DNA of 64,000 nucleotides from Methylobacterium sp. (GTDB taxonomy: Bacteria; Pseudomonadota; Alphaproteobacteria; Rhizobiales; Beijerinckiaceae), in assembly GCA_002928875.1 (NCBI GenBank), contig PERO01000019.1, positions 1-64,000 on the forward strand, given 5' to 3'. Positions 25,307-35,525 of this stretch are shown one piece after another. The notes beneath the pieces were generated by a model. The model was given only the letters and a program-made list of their open reading frames with translations, was not told where the DNA came from and ran no database searches. Within the stretch, counting starts at the first letter, position 1, and every line of letters begins with the position of its first letter. The position numbers were made by a program, and so were the translations under genes.

Positions 25307-25630
25307 ATGAAAACGATGATGAATCCGGGCATCGCTGCAAGCGCTTATGCCCTTCAACAGAAGATGAATTCCAATCCGGCGGCTTTGCTCGGCAAGAATG
25401 AGGCGGCCGGCGGCTCCTTCGCCGACATCCTCGAGGCGACCGTGGGTCGCACGCAGGAAGCCGGCAAGAAATCCGATGCGCTCGCCATGCGCGCGGCCGG
25501 CGGCAACCCCACCGACCTCGTCGAGGTGGTGACCGCCGTGGCCGAGAGCGAGGCCGCGCTCGAGAGCCTCGTGGCCGTGCGCGACCGCGTGGTTGCGGCC
25601 TACGAGGAAATCATGCGGATGCCGATCTGA
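25307..25630 (+). CDS. fliE: Flagellar MS-ring/rod junction protein FliE
   Basis: 107 aa. The FliE C-terminus is recognisable: DLVEVVTAVAESEAALESLVAVRDRVVAAYEEIMRMPI, after GGSFADILEATVGR. FliE links the MS ring to the rod and is the first type III export substrate. It overlaps fliQ by one base (TGATG), which suggests translational coupling. Confidence 0.95.
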   Translation: MKTMMNPGIAASAYALQQKMNSNPAALLGKNEAAGGSFADILEATVGRTQEAGKKSDALAMRAAGGNPTDLVEVVTAVAESEAALESLVAVRDRVVAAYEEIMRMPI

Positions 25631-25899
25631 TGCAGGGCGCCGAGCTGATCGAGGTTGCGCGGGACGGGCTCATCACCTTCTTCAAGGTGGGAATGCCGGT
25701 GATGGTGGTCGGCCTTCTGGTCGGCTTCATCATCTCGCTGTTTCAGGCGCTCACGCAGATCCAGGAACAGACGCTGGTCTATGTGCCGAAGGTCGCGGCG
25801 ATCTTCGGCTCGCTGCTCTTCCTGCTGCCCTTCATGGGCGATGCCATGGCCGCCTTCATGGCGCGCATTGCCGCCCGGATCATTACCGGCGGAAACTAG
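25630..25899 (+). CDS. fliQ: Flagellar export gate protein FliQ
   Basis: 89 aa with two transmembrane helices (~17-40 and ~50-72) and the FliQ signatures GMPVMVVGLLVGFIISLFQALTQIQEQTL and VPKVAAIFGSLLFLLPFMG. The usual length is about 89. It forms part of the FliPQR export gate. It overlaps fliE by one base and is 63 bp before fliR. Confidence 0.97.
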   Translation: MQGAELIEVARDGLITFFKVGMPVMVVGLLVGFIISLFQALTQIQEQTLVYVPKVAAIFGSLLFLLPFMGDAMAAFMARIAARIITGGN

Positions 25900-25962
25900 C
25901 CGTCGCGCCGCGTCCGCGCGGCGCACGAATTCCTTCGGCAAAAGGCGCCGAATCACCGAAAC

Positions 25963-26745
25963 ATGGGCGGGATGACCCTCACCATCCTGCCCGAATTCGC
26001 TTTGGCCTTCATGCTCGTGTTCGCCCGCGTCGGCACGATGATGATGCTCATTCCGGGCCTTGGCGAACAGGTCGCGCCGCAGCGCGTGCGGCTCGCCTTC
26101 GCGCTGTTCGTGACCCTGCTGACCTTGCCGATCATCCGCCCGGCGATCCCGAATGTCGGCACGAATTTCGACCTCGCCGCCCGCATGCTGGTGACGGAAA
26201 TCCTGATCGGCATCACCTTCGGGCTTTCGGCGCGCTTCCTGATGTCCTCGATGCAGACCGCCGGCGTGCTGATCTCGCAGCAGATCGGCCTGTCCTTCAC
26301 GATGGGCATCGACCCCACCGGCGGCGATCTCGGCCAGGCGGCGGCACTCTCGACCTTCCTGTCGCTGCTCGCGATCTCGCTGATCTTCGCGGGCAACCTG
26401 CACCACATCGCGATCTACGGGATCGTGGACAGCTACCAGACGCTGCAGCCGGGCGCGACGCCGGCCAGCGGTGATGCCGCGCAACTCGCGCTCACCATCG
26501 CGAGTTCGGCCTTCGTGACGGGTGTGCAGATCTCCGCGCCCTTCATGGTCTTCGGCCTCGTCTTCAACGTCGGGCTCGGTGTCCTGTCGCGTATGATGCC
26601 GCAATTGCAGGTGTTCTTCATGGCGATGCCGGCTATGATCCTGCTGGGTACGATGGTGTTCATCCTCGTGCTCGGCCTGATGATGGACGGCTTTCTTGCC
26701 CATGTGGTGAGGTCCTACAAAGAATTCTTCCCGGGATTGAGGTAG
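25963..26745 (+). CDS. fliR: Flagellar export gate protein FliR
   Basis: 260 aa, about six transmembrane helices. FliR features include AFMLVFARVGTMMMLIPGLGEQVAPQRVRLAFAL, EILIGITFGLSARFLMSSMQTAGVLISQQIGL and the C-terminal PAMILLGTMVFILVLGLMM. The ribosome-binding site is weak; ATG 25963 and ATG 25972 are both possible. flhB starts 6 bp after the stop. Confidence 0.96.
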   Translation: MGGMTLTILPEFALAFMLVFARVGTMMMLIPGLGEQVAPQRVRLAFALFVTLLTLPIIRPAIPNVGTNFDLAARMLVTEILIGITFGLSARFLMSSMQTAGVLISQQIGLSFTMGIDPTGGDLGQAAALSTFLSLLAISLIFAGNLHHIAIYGIVDSYQTLQPGATPASGDAAQLALTIASSAFVTGVQISAPFMVFGLVFNVGLGVLSRMMPQLQVFFMAMPAMILLGTMVFILVLGLMMDGFLAHVVRSYKEFFPGLR

Positions 26746-26751
26746 GCGCCG

Positions 26752-27819
26752 ATGGCCGGTGATACCGATCAGGAAGACAAGACAGAAGAACCGACCGAAC
26801 GCCGGATCGAGCAATCGATCGAGCGCGGCGAGGTGCCGAAGAGCATGGAGGCCGCGACCTTCCTCGTGCTCGCGGGCGGCACGCTCGCCTTGCTCATCAC
26901 CGGCATGATCGGCCTCTCGGGTTTCGTCGCCGGCATGCGCGGCTACATCGAGAACGCGCACCAGGTCTCGATCAATCAGGCCGGATTGATGAGCGTCTTC
27001 GTCGAGGGGACCCGCACGATGGCGACCGTTCTGGCGCTGCCCTTCATCTTCGCGATGGTCGCGGGGCTCGCCTCGGGGCTGATCATGCACAAGCCGCTCT
27101 GGACCACCGAGCCGATGGTGCCGAAGTTCAACCGCATCTCGCCACTTGCGGGGTTCAAGCGCATCTTCGGCAAGGAAGCCCTGGTGCAGTTCGCCAAGAG
27201 CTTCGTGAAATTCACGATCGTCAGCGCGCTGCTTTTCTACGTGCTGTGGCCCGAGCGCAAGCACATCGGCAACATCGTCCAGCTCGAACCGGGCATGATC
27301 CTCGATATCACCTGGTCGCTGTCGCTGAAGCTGCTCGGCGGCGTGCTCGCGGTCTATGCCTTCGTGGCGGCGGCGGATATCCTTTACCAGCGCTTCACCT
27401 GGCGGCAGCGCCTGAAGATGACCCGCGAGGAACTGAAGCAGGAATTCAAGGAGACCGAGGGTTCGCCCGAGATCAAGGCGAAGCTCCGCAAGATCCGCTC
27501 CGAGCGCCTGCGCCAGCGCATGATGGCGGCGGTGCCGCAATCCTCGGTGATCATCACCAACCCGACCCACTACGCCGTCGCGCTGAAATACGAGGCCGGG
27601 ATGAATGCCCCGGTGCTGGTGGCGAAGGGCCTCGATCTCGTCGCGCTGAAGATCCGCGAGATCGCCACGACACACGAAATCGCCATCGTGGAGAACCCTC
27701 CGCTCGCGCGGGCGTTGCATGCGCAGGTGGAAATCGATGAGGAAATCCCCGAGGAGCACTACAAGGCAGTTGCGGAAGTGATCGGTTACGTGATGCGCTT
27801 GAGACAGAACCGTTTCTGA
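26752..27819 (+). CDS. flhB: Flagellar export switch protein FlhB
   Basis: 355 aa. Four transmembrane helices in the first ~215 residues are followed by the cytosolic domain with the autocleavage motif N270-P-T-H273 (SVIITNPTHYAVALKY), needed for the hook-to-filament substrate switch. The N-terminus DQEDKTEEPTERRIEQSIERGEVPKS is typical. It is last in the flgB operon; cckA begins 58 bp downstream. Confidence 0.98.
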   Translation: MAGDTDQEDKTEEPTERRIEQSIERGEVPKSMEAATFLVLAGGTLALLITGMIGLSGFVAGMRGYIENAHQVSINQAGLMSVFVEGTRTMATVLALPFIFAMVAGLASGLIMHKPLWTTEPMVPKFNRISPLAGFKRIFGKEALVQFAKSFVKFTIVSALLFYVLWPERKHIGNIVQLEPGMILDITWSLSLKLLGGVLAVYAFVAAADILYQRFTWRQRLKMTREELKQEFKETEGSPEIKAKLRKIRSERLRQRMMAAVPQSSVIITNPTHYAVALKYEAGMNAPVLVAKGLDLVALKIREIATTHEIAIVENPPLARALHAQVEIDEEIPEEHYKAVAEVIGYVMRLRQNRF

Positions 27820-27877
27820 GCCAGAACGCTGATGAGACGGCACGGCGAATCCGCCGGGCAGGGGAGGTTTCAGTCGC

Positions 27878-30469
27878 ATGTTGAAGGAGAGCCCGGCCGG
27901 CCCGCCCATCGATCGCAGCCAGCGCCATGGCAGTCCCGTGCTGCTGCTGCTCGTGACCCTCGTCGTCGTGGGATCGGTGCTGTCGCTGGCGATCCTCGAA
28001 GAGCGTCACCACGCCACGGTGCTCACGCTGTTCCTGGCCGGCTTTGCGGCACTCGGGGTGCTCGCGGCGTTCCTCTATGCGGTGGGCATCCTGCAATTCG
28101 CCGGTCGCGCCTCGCGCAACGACATCACGAAGGCGATCGTGGATGGCGCGGAGGACGGCCAGCTGGTGCTCGATCGCGAGGGCAAGGTGCTCTACGCGAA
28201 TGCCTCCTATCAGGCGTTCTGTGGCGGCGTGCCGGGCCGGGCGGCCAGCATCCGCCCCGTGGAACGGCTGTTTTCGGGCGGGTCCGACGTCAGCGAGGCG
28301 ATCTACCGGCTGGCGCAGGCCGCCCGCGAGGGGCGCGGCGCGACCGAGATCATCCGCCTCGTTCCCGCTCTGGCCGGTGGCGGCCCCTATGGCTGGTACC
28401 GGGTGCGGGTGCGCCCGCTCTCGCGCGCCGAGGGCGACACGGCCGTGCATTGGCGCGTGACCGACATCACCCGCGACCGCGAGAAGCACGAGAACGAATT
28501 CCAGGAATTGCAGCAGGCGATCTCGTATCTCGACAGCGCGCCGGCCGGCTTCTTCTCCGCCCGGCCCGAGGGCCGGATCCTCTACATCAACGCCACGCTG
28601 GCGGACTGGCTCGATTACGACCTCGCCGAGATTGCCGACCGCGACCTCGAGATCCGTGAAATCGTCGCATCGGGCGGCGAGGCCCTGCTCGCGCATGTGC
28701 AGGGGCAGCCGGGCGCGGTGCGCACCGAGACCATCGATCTCGACCTGAAGCGCAAGGGCGGCCAGCGCCTGCCGGTGCGCCTGCTGCATCGCGTGGCCTT
28801 CGCCGCCGACGGCACGGCCGGCGTGTCGCGCACGCTGGTTCTCAACCGTTCGGCCGAAGCCGGCGGAGCGGAGGGGCTGCGCGATGCGGAAGTGCGCTTT
28901 GCCCGGCTGTTCAACACCTCGCCCTTCGCCATCGCGACGCTGAGCCGCTCGGGCGGGATCGAGACCACCAATGCGCGCTTCGCTGGCTTCCTGCCCGGCC
29001 CGCAGGCCGCCGGCCCGCGCGACCTGATGAGCCTGATCGCGCCGGCCGATCGCCCGCGCATCGAGGCGGCCTTCGCCACGGCGCGGGACGGGGCGGGCGA
29101 GAGCGAACCCGTCGATGTGGCGCTGTCCGGCGAGGCCGGCCGCTCCGCGCGCTTCTTCTTCGTGCCATCGGGCGCGAGCGAGCGCAGCGACGAGGCCGTG
29201 ATCGCCTATGCGCTGGAAACGACAGATGAAAAGAAGCTGCAGGAGCAGCTGTTCCAATCCATGAAGATGAACGCCGTCGGCCAGCTCGCCGGCGGTGTCG
29301 CGCATGATTTCAACAACCATCTGCAGGCGATCGTGGGCTTCGCGGACCTGCTGGCCGGAAATTTCCGCGCCACCGATCCGCGGCATCAGGACGTGATGCA
29401 GATCAAGAATTCCGCAAACCGTGCGAAAAGCCTCGTGCGGCAATTGCTGGCCTTTTCACGACAGCAGACCCTGCTGCCGGAAACCATCGATCTCGGTGAT
29501 CGGCTCGGCGATCTCAACGCGATGCTGAAACGCTCCATCGGCCCCAATGTCGAACTCGACATCCGCCATGGCCGCGACCTCTGGCCCACCTTTGCCGACC
29601 CTGCTTCCTTCGACAACATGATCATAAACCTCGCGGTGAATGCCCGCGATGCCATGCCGGAGGGCGGCCGCCTCACCATTCGCACGGCGAATGTGCCGGC
29701 GGCGGATACGGACGAATACGATGTCGAGGGGTTGAAGCGCGGCGATTATGTCGTCGTCGACGTGGCCGATACCGGCACCGGCATGTCGCCCGAAGTCCGG
29801 CGCAAGATCTTCGAACCGTTCTTCACGACCAAGGAAGTGGGGCGCGGCACCGGGCTCGGCCTCTCCTCGGTCTATGGCTTCGTCACCCAGTCGAATGGCT
29901 CGATCGATTGCGTGAGCGAACTGGGCAAGGGCACGACCTTCCGGATTTTCCTCCCCCGCCACGTGCCGCGCGCCGGCGACCTGCTGCCCGCCGGGGATGA
30001 CACGCCGTCCGCGAGCGAGATGCCGGGCGAGGCCCCGGCCGGCGGCGAAGCCGGCACGCCGGTGGCGCAGGCCGAAAAGCCGCCCATTGCGGATCTGACC
30101 GGAACCGGCACCATCCTGCTCGTCGAGGATGAGGATGCCGTGCGCAATTTCGGCGCCAGGGCCCTTCGTTCGCGCGGCTACACCGTGATCGAAGCGCAAT
30201 CCGGCGTCGATGCCTTGCACCAGCTCGAAACCCATGCCATCGCGGATATCGACCTCGTCGTCTCCGATGTCGTGATGCCGGAAATGGATGGTCCCTCGCT
30301 TCTGCGCGAATTGCGCGCGCGCAAGCCGGAAATCCGGGTGATCTTCGTTTCGGGCTATGCGGAGGAAGCCTTCCGCAAGAACCTGCCCGAGGGCCAGCAA
30401 TTCGATTTCCTGCCGAAACCGTTCAGTCTCAAGCAGTTGATCGAGGCCGTGAAGCGGGTGATGAGCTGA
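27878..30469 (+). CDS. cckA: Hybrid sensor histidine kinase CckA
   Basis: 863 aa, inner membrane. Two transmembrane helices (~21-42, ~51-73), two or three PAS-type domains (~85-210, ~215-330, ~340-455), a HisKA domain with H476 ([12 protein letters not shown]), a HATPase domain ([43 protein letters not shown]) and a C-terminal receiver with D797 ([14 protein letters not shown]) and LPKPFS. This is the CckA layout; CckA feeds phosphate through ChpT to CtrA and CpdR. The domain order and the flhB-adjacent locus support CckA over a generic hybrid kinase. The ribosome-binding site is GGGGAGG. Confidence 0.92.
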   Translation: MLKESPAGPPIDRSQRHGSPVLLLLVTLVVVGSVLSLAILEERHHATVLTLFLAGFAALGVLAAFLYAVGILQFAGRASRNDITKAIVDGAEDGQLVLDREGKVLYANASYQAFCGGVPGRAASIRPVERLFSGGSDVSEAIYRLAQAAREGRGATEIIRLVPALAGGGPYGWYRVRVRPLSRAEGDTAVHWRVTDITRDREKHENEFQELQQAISYLDSAPAGFFSARPEGRILYINATLADWLDYDLAEIADRDLEIREIVASGGEALLAHVQGQPGAVRTETIDLDLKRKGGQRLPVRLLHRVAFAADGTAGVSRTLVLNRSAEAGGAEGLRDAEVRFARLFNTSPFAIATLSRSGGIETTNARFAGFLPGPQAAGPRDLMSLIAPADRPRIEAAFATARDGAGESEPVDVALSGEAGRSARFFFVPSGASERSDEAVIAYALETTDEKKLQEQLFQSMKMNAVGQLAGGVAHDFNNHLQAIVGFADLLAGNFRATDPRHQDVMQIKNSANRAKSLVRQLLAFSRQQTLLPETIDLGDRLGDLNAMLKRSIGPNVELDIRHGRDLWPTFADPASFDNMIINLAVNARDAMPEGGRLTIRTANVPAADTDEYDVEGLKRGDYVVVDVADTGTGMSPEVRRKIFEPFFTTKEVGRGTGLGLSSVYGFVTQSNGSIDCVSELGKGTTFRIFLPRHVPRAGDLLPAGDDTPSASEMPGEAPAGGEAGTPVAQAEKPPIADLTGTGTILLVEDEDAVRNFGARALRSRGYTVIEAQSGVDALHQLETHAIADIDLVVSDVVMPEMDGPSLLRELRARKPEIRVIFVSGYAEEAFRKNLPEGQQFDFLPKPFSLKQLIEAVKRVMS

Positions 30470-30515
30470 GCCCGGGCGACGTGACGCCTGGAACAGCGCC
30501 GGGAGGCGCGCCTGC

Positions 30516-31502
30516 TCAGAAGATCATCCCGCCATCATAGGCGGCAGCGATCCGCCCCAGCGCCGCTCGCGCGGCATCATCCAGCGGCAGCGGCTCTTCC
30601 GGCACGGCCTGCAGACCCTTGCGCGGAAAGTCGGCCTTGCCCCGCAGGAGTTTTCGCAATTCCGGGCCGCGCTCCAGGCCTTCCGTGCCGGCCGACTTCT
30701 CGAGAAGACCGCGCAGAAAGGCGGGTGATAACTCCGGCAGGCTCGCCAGCAGCCCGGCGACCAGCCGCATGGTCAATTCCCGATCGGGATGCTCTTCGTT
30801 TTCCCCGGCCTTTCCATATTCGTACAGGTGTTTCACCACATCCCACGAGGCAGGCGCGGGCGGAAAGCGCTCCGCGAGTGCCGCCTCTTCGTCAGCGACA
30901 TAGAAGCGGTTGAGATCGTCCGTGAAAGCCATCCGATAGCCGCGCGCAAGAAGACCGGGCTCCCAGGCCGCCGATGCATCCGCCATGCTTCCCGGCTCGA
31001 CGGCTTCGATGCACATCACGCGCGGCCGGTGCCGATCGAGATCAAGGCCGGCCAAAACGATGCCCTCCGCGCCCTCGACATCGATCTTCAGGAAGTCGAT
31101 CGCCCCGATCTTCCGCTCGTCGATGATGCTGGACAGCCGCCGGATCGGGCGTTTCTCGCTGCGGTAGTCCGCGCCGAACGCCTTGGCGCCGCGCGCTTTC
31201 TCCTCAACGATCGAGGAGAAGCCGTGCAGGCGCTCCACGCGATGGAACAAGACCTCGCCGTCGCGATCGCCGACCGGATGGTCGATCACGAGATCGCGCG
31301 GGCGAACCGTCGCATAAGCCCTGGCCAGCGCCTGTTGCGGCTCGACGACAAGCCCGCGCCAGCCGCGAAGGTAGAAATGAAAACTGACATTGTCTGCAAC
31401 GGGATGGCCGCCGCCGATATCGATGTAGAATCCGCGTTCCTGCTCCGCGAACACCCCTTCGAGATGGTAGTCTTCCAGCCGCTGGGCGTACGAAATTCTC
31501 AT
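30516..31502 (-). CDS. FkbM family methyltransferase
   Basis: 328 aa. The SAM-binding region at ~1-195 has [32 protein letters not shown], and the FkbM signature [20 protein letters not shown] is near 135-155. FkbM enzymes methylate hydroxyls of sugars or polyketides; the acceptor here is unknown. About 110 residues beyond the fold form a charged C-terminal extension with no recognised domain. Divergent from recA, with the SOS box 66 bp from its start codon, so SOS influence is possible. It is convergent with cckA. Confidence 0.85.
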   Translation of the reverse strand: MRISYAQRLEDYHLEGVFAEQERGFYIDIGGGHPVADNVSFHFYLRGWRGLVVEPQQALARAYATVRPRDLVIDHPVGDRDGEVLFHRVERLHGFSSIVEEKARGAKAFGADYRSEKRPIRRLSSIIDERKIGAIDFLKIDVEGAEGIVLAGLDLDRHRPRVMCIEAVEPGSMADASAAWEPGLLARGYRMAFTDDLNRFYVADEEAALAERFPPAPASWDVVKHLYEYGKAGENEEHPDRELTMRLVAGLLASLPELSPAFLRGLLEKSAGTEGLERGPELRKLLRGKADFPRKGLQAVPEEPLPLDDAARAALGRIAAAYDGGMIF

Positions 31503-31567
31503 GCCGCAACCGATCTCCCTCGACCCGAGGCTTAAGCCAGCGCATGGCTGTTGGCAAGTCCGAACAA

Positions 31568-31582
31568 GAACAAAAAAAGAAC
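31568..31582. promoter_or_regulatory. SOS (LexA) box of recA
   Basis: GAAC-AAAAAAA-GAAC is an exact match to the alphaproteobacterial LexA site GAAC-N7-GAAC (GTTC-N7-GTTC on the other strand). It lies ~72 bp before the recA start. Extra GAAC copies at 31562 and 31593 have other spacings. Confidence 0.85.
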
Positions 31583-31653
31583 TTTACAATGAGAACAAAG
31601 ATGGAATAAACCGTCTGTTGAAGCTGCCCCGCCAATCCCCTAAGGAGGGTCTC

Positions 31654-32730
31654 GTGTCTCAATCTGTGCTCCGACTCGTGGAAGGTTCCTCCATGGACAA
31701 GACCAAGGCTCTCGATGCCGCGCTCTCGCAGATCGAGCGCGCCTTCGGCAAGGGTTCGATCATGCGGCTCGGGCAGCAGAAGGCGCTCGAGATCGAGACG
31801 ATTCCAACGGGTTCGCTGGGTCTCGATATCGCGCTCGGCGTCGGTGGGTTGCCGCGCGGCCGGGTGATCGAGATCTTTGGCCCCGAATCGTCCGGCAAGA
31901 CGACATTGGCGCTGCATACGGTTGCGGAGGCGCAGAAGATCGGCGGCGTGTCCGCCTTCATCGATGCGGAGCATGCGCTGGATCCGATTTACGCGCGCAA
32001 GCTTGGCGTCAATCTCGATAACCTTCTGATTTCCCAGCCGGATACGGGGGAGCAGGCGCTCGAGATCGCCGATACACTCGTCCGGTCGGGAGCTGTCGAT
32101 GTGCTGGTGGTCGATTCGGTCGCTGCGCTCACGCCCAAGTCGGAAATCGAGGGCGAGATGGGCGAGGTTCAGCCCGGCCAGCAGGCGCGGTTGATGAGCC
32201 AGGCCCTGCGCAAGCTCACGGCATCCATCTCGCGTTCGAACACGATGGTGATCTTCATCAACCAGATCCGCATGAAGATCGGCGTGATGTATGGCAGCCC
32301 CGAGACGACGACCGGCGGCAATGCCCTCAAGTTCTATGCCTCGGTCCGGCTGGATATCCGCCGGATCGGCTCGATCAAGGAGCGCGAGGATGTCGTGGGC
32401 AATACGACCCGCGTGAAGGTTGTGAAGAACAAGGTGGCCCCGCCCTTCAAGCAGGTCGAGTTCGACATCATGTATGGCGAGGGCGTCTCGAAGATGGGCG
32501 AGTTGATCGATCTCGGCGTGAAGGCGGGAATCGTCGAGAAGTCCGGCGCCTGGTTCTCCTATGACAGCCAGCGTCTCGGGCAGGGCCGCGAGAACGCCAA
32601 GACGTTCCTGAAGCAGAACCCCGCTGTGGCCGACAAGATCGAGCAGTCGCTTCGCCAGAATGCCGGGTTGATTGCTTCCACGATTTTCGAGGGCACGCCG
32701 GGCGATGGGGAAGGCGAGGAGGAGGTCTGA
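31654..32730 (+). CDS. recA: Recombinase RecA
   Basis: 358 aa. The start is GTG 31654 with TAAGGAGG, giving the rhizobial N-terminus (M)[23 protein letters not shown]; the track start is 51 codons upstream. Walker A is at 76-83 (GPESSGKT), Walker B is [12 protein letters not shown], and the L2/NTPase region has [30 protein letters not shown]. RecA makes the presynaptic filament for recombination and LexA cleavage. A SOS box sits upstream. alaS follows in the same direction, the common alphaproteobacterial order. Confidence 0.99.
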   Translation: MSQSVLRLVEGSSMDKTKALDAALSQIERAFGKGSIMRLGQQKALEIETIPTGSLGLDIALGVGGLPRGRVIEIFGPESSGKTTLALHTVAEAQKIGGVSAFIDAEHALDPIYARKLGVNLDNLLISQPDTGEQALEIADTLVRSGAVDVLVVDSVAALTPKSEIEGEMGEVQPGQQARLMSQALRKLTASISRSNTMVIFINQIRMKIGVMYGSPETTTGGNALKFYASVRLDIRRIGSIKEREDVVGNTTRVKVVKNKVAPPFKQVEFDIMYGEGVSKMGELIDLGVKAGIVEKSGAWFSYDSQRLGQGRENAKTFLKQNPAVADKIEQSLRQNAGLIASTIFEGTPGDGEGEEEV

Positions 32731-32864
32731 CATTAGATCGCCCTTGCGCGTTGCGCTCGGGCGTGGACAGGGCTCGGACTGCTGTCTAGAAGCGATCTCA
32801 GCATGCGTATCGCCCAGACGGGAAGCGCAGGATTTGATCCTTGGACGGAGTGCAGGGTTTCGCC

Positions 32865-35522
32865 ATGGCGGGTGTAAGTGAAGTTCGGTCGGCATTTCTG
32901 GATTTCTTCGGTGGCAGCGGGCACAATCTCGTTCCCTCGTCTCCGCTGGTTCCGCGCAACGACCCAACCCTGATGTTCACGACGGCGGGGATGGTTCAGT
33001 TCAAGAACCTGTTCACCGGCCTTGAGACACGAAGCTACACGCGGGCGGCGACGGCCCAGAAATGCGTGCGTGCTGGCGGCAAGCACAACGATCTGGACAA
33101 TGTCGGCTATACCGCCCGGCATCACACCTTCTTTGAGATGCTGGGGAATTTTTCCTTCGGTGATTATTTCAAGGAAGATGCGATCCGTTATGCCTGGACG
33201 CTGGTGACGCGCGATTACGCCTTGCCGAAGGACAAGTTGAGCGTCACCGTCTACCACACGGATGACGAGGCCTTCGATCTCTGGAAGAAGATTGCCGGGC
33301 TGCCCGACGAACGCATCATCCGCATCGCGACATCTGACAATTTCTGGGCGATGGGAGACACAGGACCTTGCGGTCCGTGTTCGGAAATCTTCTACGACCA
33401 TGGTCCCCATGTTCCGGGCGGCCCGCCGGGATCGCCCGACGCGGATGGCGATCGCTTCATCGAGATCTGGAATCTCGTTTTCATGCAGTATGAATCGCTG
33501 CCCGATGGCAGCCGCGTGCCCCTGCCCAAGCCGTCGATCGATACCGGGATGGGGCTCGAGCGAATCTCCGCCGTTCTGCAGGGCACGCACGACAATTATC
33601 GCATCGATCTGATGCGGAGCCTCATTCTGGCGGTCGCGCAGGCGACCGGGATCGATCCGGATGGGCCGCAATCGGCCTCGCACCGGGTGATCGCTGATCA
33701 TCTGCGCGCTTCGGCCTTTCTCGTGGCGGATGGCGTGCTGCCGTCCAATGAAGGTCGTGGCTATGTGCTCCGCCGCATCATGCGACGTGGCATGCGGCAT
33801 GCCCATATGCTCGGCGCCCGTGAGCCGCTCATGCACCGCATCGTCCCGGTTCTGATCCGCGAGATGGGCCAGGCCTATCCGGAACTGGTGCGCGCGGAGA
33901 CCCTGATCACCGAAACCCTGCGGCTTGAGGAAACCCGGTTCCGCAACACGCTCGAGCGCGGATTGGCCCTGCTCGAAGGCGAGGTGCAGAAGCTCGGCGA
34001 TGGACAGGTTTTTTCGGGCGAAACCGCGTTCCGCCTCTATGATACCTACGGGTTCCCGCTCGATCTCACGCAGGATGCCCTGCGTGCGCGCCGCATTTCG
34101 GTCGATGTCGATTCCTTTCAGGCCGCGATGGAGCGGCAGAAGGCCGAAGCCCGCGCGCATTGGGCGGGGTCCGGCGAAGCGGCGAACGAAGCGATCTGGT
34201 TCCAGGTTCGCGACAAGGTCGGCACCACGGAATTCCTCGGCTACGGCACGGAGGAGGCCGAAGGGGTCGTCACGGCCGTGGTTCATGACGGCAAGATGGT
34301 CGAGAAGGCCGTTGGCGAGGTGGCGGTCACGCTGAACCAGACCCCGTTCTACGCCGAGAGCGGTGGCCAGGTCGGCGATCAGGGCGTTATCCATGGCGAG
34401 GGTTTCCGCTTTCGCGTCACGGATACGGTCAAGCGCGCCGGCGATGTCTTCGTGCATCTCGGTGTCGTGGAAGAAGGCGAGATCCAGGCGGGCCGCGCTG
34501 CTTTCCTGCGGGTGGACAAGGCGCGCCGCAGCGCCATTCGCGCCAATCATTCGGCCACGCATCTCCTGCACGAGGCCTTGCGGCAGGTTCTGGGCGATCA
34601 CGTTGCGCAGAAGGGTTCGCTGGTCGAGCCGGAGCGCCTGCGCTTCGATATCTCTCACCCCAAGCCGATCGCGGGCGAGGAACTCGAGCGGGTGGAGGAT
34701 ATCGCGAATGCCGTCGTGCTGCGCAATGAGCCGGTGGTGACGCGGCTGATGGCGGTGGATGATGCCATCGCCTCCGGGGCCCGCGCCTTGTTCGGCGAGA
34801 AATATGGCGATGAGGTGCGCGTCGTCTCCATGGGGACGATCGACCGGCCCGATGGCAACAACGCCCCCTATTCGGTGGAATTGTGCGGCGGCACGCATGC
34901 CGCGCGCACGGGTGATATCGGGCTCATCGCCATTGTGGGCGAGGGGGCGGTGTCCGCGGGTGTCCGCCGCATCGAGGCCATGACGGGCAGCACGGCGCGC
35001 CGTTACCTGAATGAACAGAGCCGCCGGCTGAAGGGGGTGGCGCAGGTGTTGCGCGCCAATGTCGACGAGGTGGCGGAGCGCGCCGCGATCCTCGCCGAAG
35101 AGCGCCGCAAGCTCGATCGCGAACTGGCGGATGCGCGCCGCAAGCTGGCCATGGGCGGCGGAAGTGCTGCGCCCGAGGCGGTCGAGAAGGCCGGTTCGAC
35201 CGCTTTCGTCGGGCGCAGCCTGCCGGGCGTGGAGGTGAAGGATCTCAAGGGCCTGGCCGATCAGGAGAAGGCGCGCCTGGGTTCGGGCGTGGTGGCGCTC
35301 GGCGTTGTCGGCGAGGATGGGCGCGCAGGCCTTGTGGTGGGGGTGACGGCCGATCTCGCGGGCCGCATCAACGCCGTCGATCTCGTGAAGATCGGCTCGG
35401 AGGTGCTGGGCGGCAAGGGCGGCGGCGGGCGACCGGATATGGCGCAGGCCGGCGGGCCCGAGGGCGCCCGGATGGCGGAAGCGCTGGCGGCGATTCGCAC
35501 CCGCGTCACCGAGCTGGGGTGA
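32865..35522 (+). CDS. alaS: Alanyl-tRNA synthetase
   Basis: 885 aa, full length for bacterial AlaRS. The class II catalytic core is at ~1-250 ([56 protein letters not shown]), then the tRNA-recognition region, the editing domain with zinc ligands H-x3-H ([17 protein letters not shown]) and C-x3-H ([13 protein letters not shown]), a coiled coil and the C-Ala domain ([15 protein letters not shown]). ATG 32865 fits the family N-terminus better than TTG 32841. The K+ channel gene starts 3 bp after its stop. Confidence 0.99.
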   Translation: MAGVSEVRSAFLDFFGGSGHNLVPSSPLVPRNDPTLMFTTAGMVQFKNLFTGLETRSYTRAATAQKCVRAGGKHNDLDNVGYTARHHTFFEMLGNFSFGDYFKEDAIRYAWTLVTRDYALPKDKLSVTVYHTDDEAFDLWKKIAGLPDERIIRIATSDNFWAMGDTGPCGPCSEIFYDHGPHVPGGPPGSPDADGDRFIEIWNLVFMQYESLPDGSRVPLPKPSIDTGMGLERISAVLQGTHDNYRIDLMRSLILAVAQATGIDPDGPQSASHRVIADHLRASAFLVADGVLPSNEGRGYVLRRIMRRGMRHAHMLGAREPLMHRIVPVLIREMGQAYPELVRAETLITETLRLEETRFRNTLERGLALLEGEVQKLGDGQVFSGETAFRLYDTYGFPLDLTQDALRARRISVDVDSFQAAMERQKAEARAHWAGSGEAANEAIWFQVRDKVGTTEFLGYGTEEAEGVVTAVVHDGKMVEKAVGEVAVTLNQTPFYAESGGQVGDQGVIHGEGFRFRVTDTVKRAGDVFVHLGVVEEGEIQAGRAAFLRVDKARRSAIRANHSATHLLHEALRQVLGDHVAQKGSLVEPERLRFDISHPKPIAGEELERVEDIANAVVLRNEPVVTRLMAVDDAIASGARALFGEKYGDEVRVVSMGTIDRPDGNNAPYSVELCGGTHAARTGDIGLIAIVGEGAVSAGVRRIEAMTGSTARRYLNEQSRRLKGVAQVLRANVDEVAERAAILAEERRKLDRELADARRKLAMGGGSAAPEAVEKAGSTAFVGRSLPGVEVKDLKGLADQEKARLGSGVVALGVVGEDGRAGLVVGVTADLAGRINAVDLVKIGSEVLGGKGGGGRPDMAQAGGPEGARMAEALAAIRTRVTELG

Positions 35523-35525
35523 CCC

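Noticed and set aside
25600-27909. 769-aa minus-strand ORF opposite fliQ-fliR-flhB
   Set aside because: Antisense shadow of three certain flagellar genes, with His/Arg/Glu-rich low-complexity sequence and no family features.
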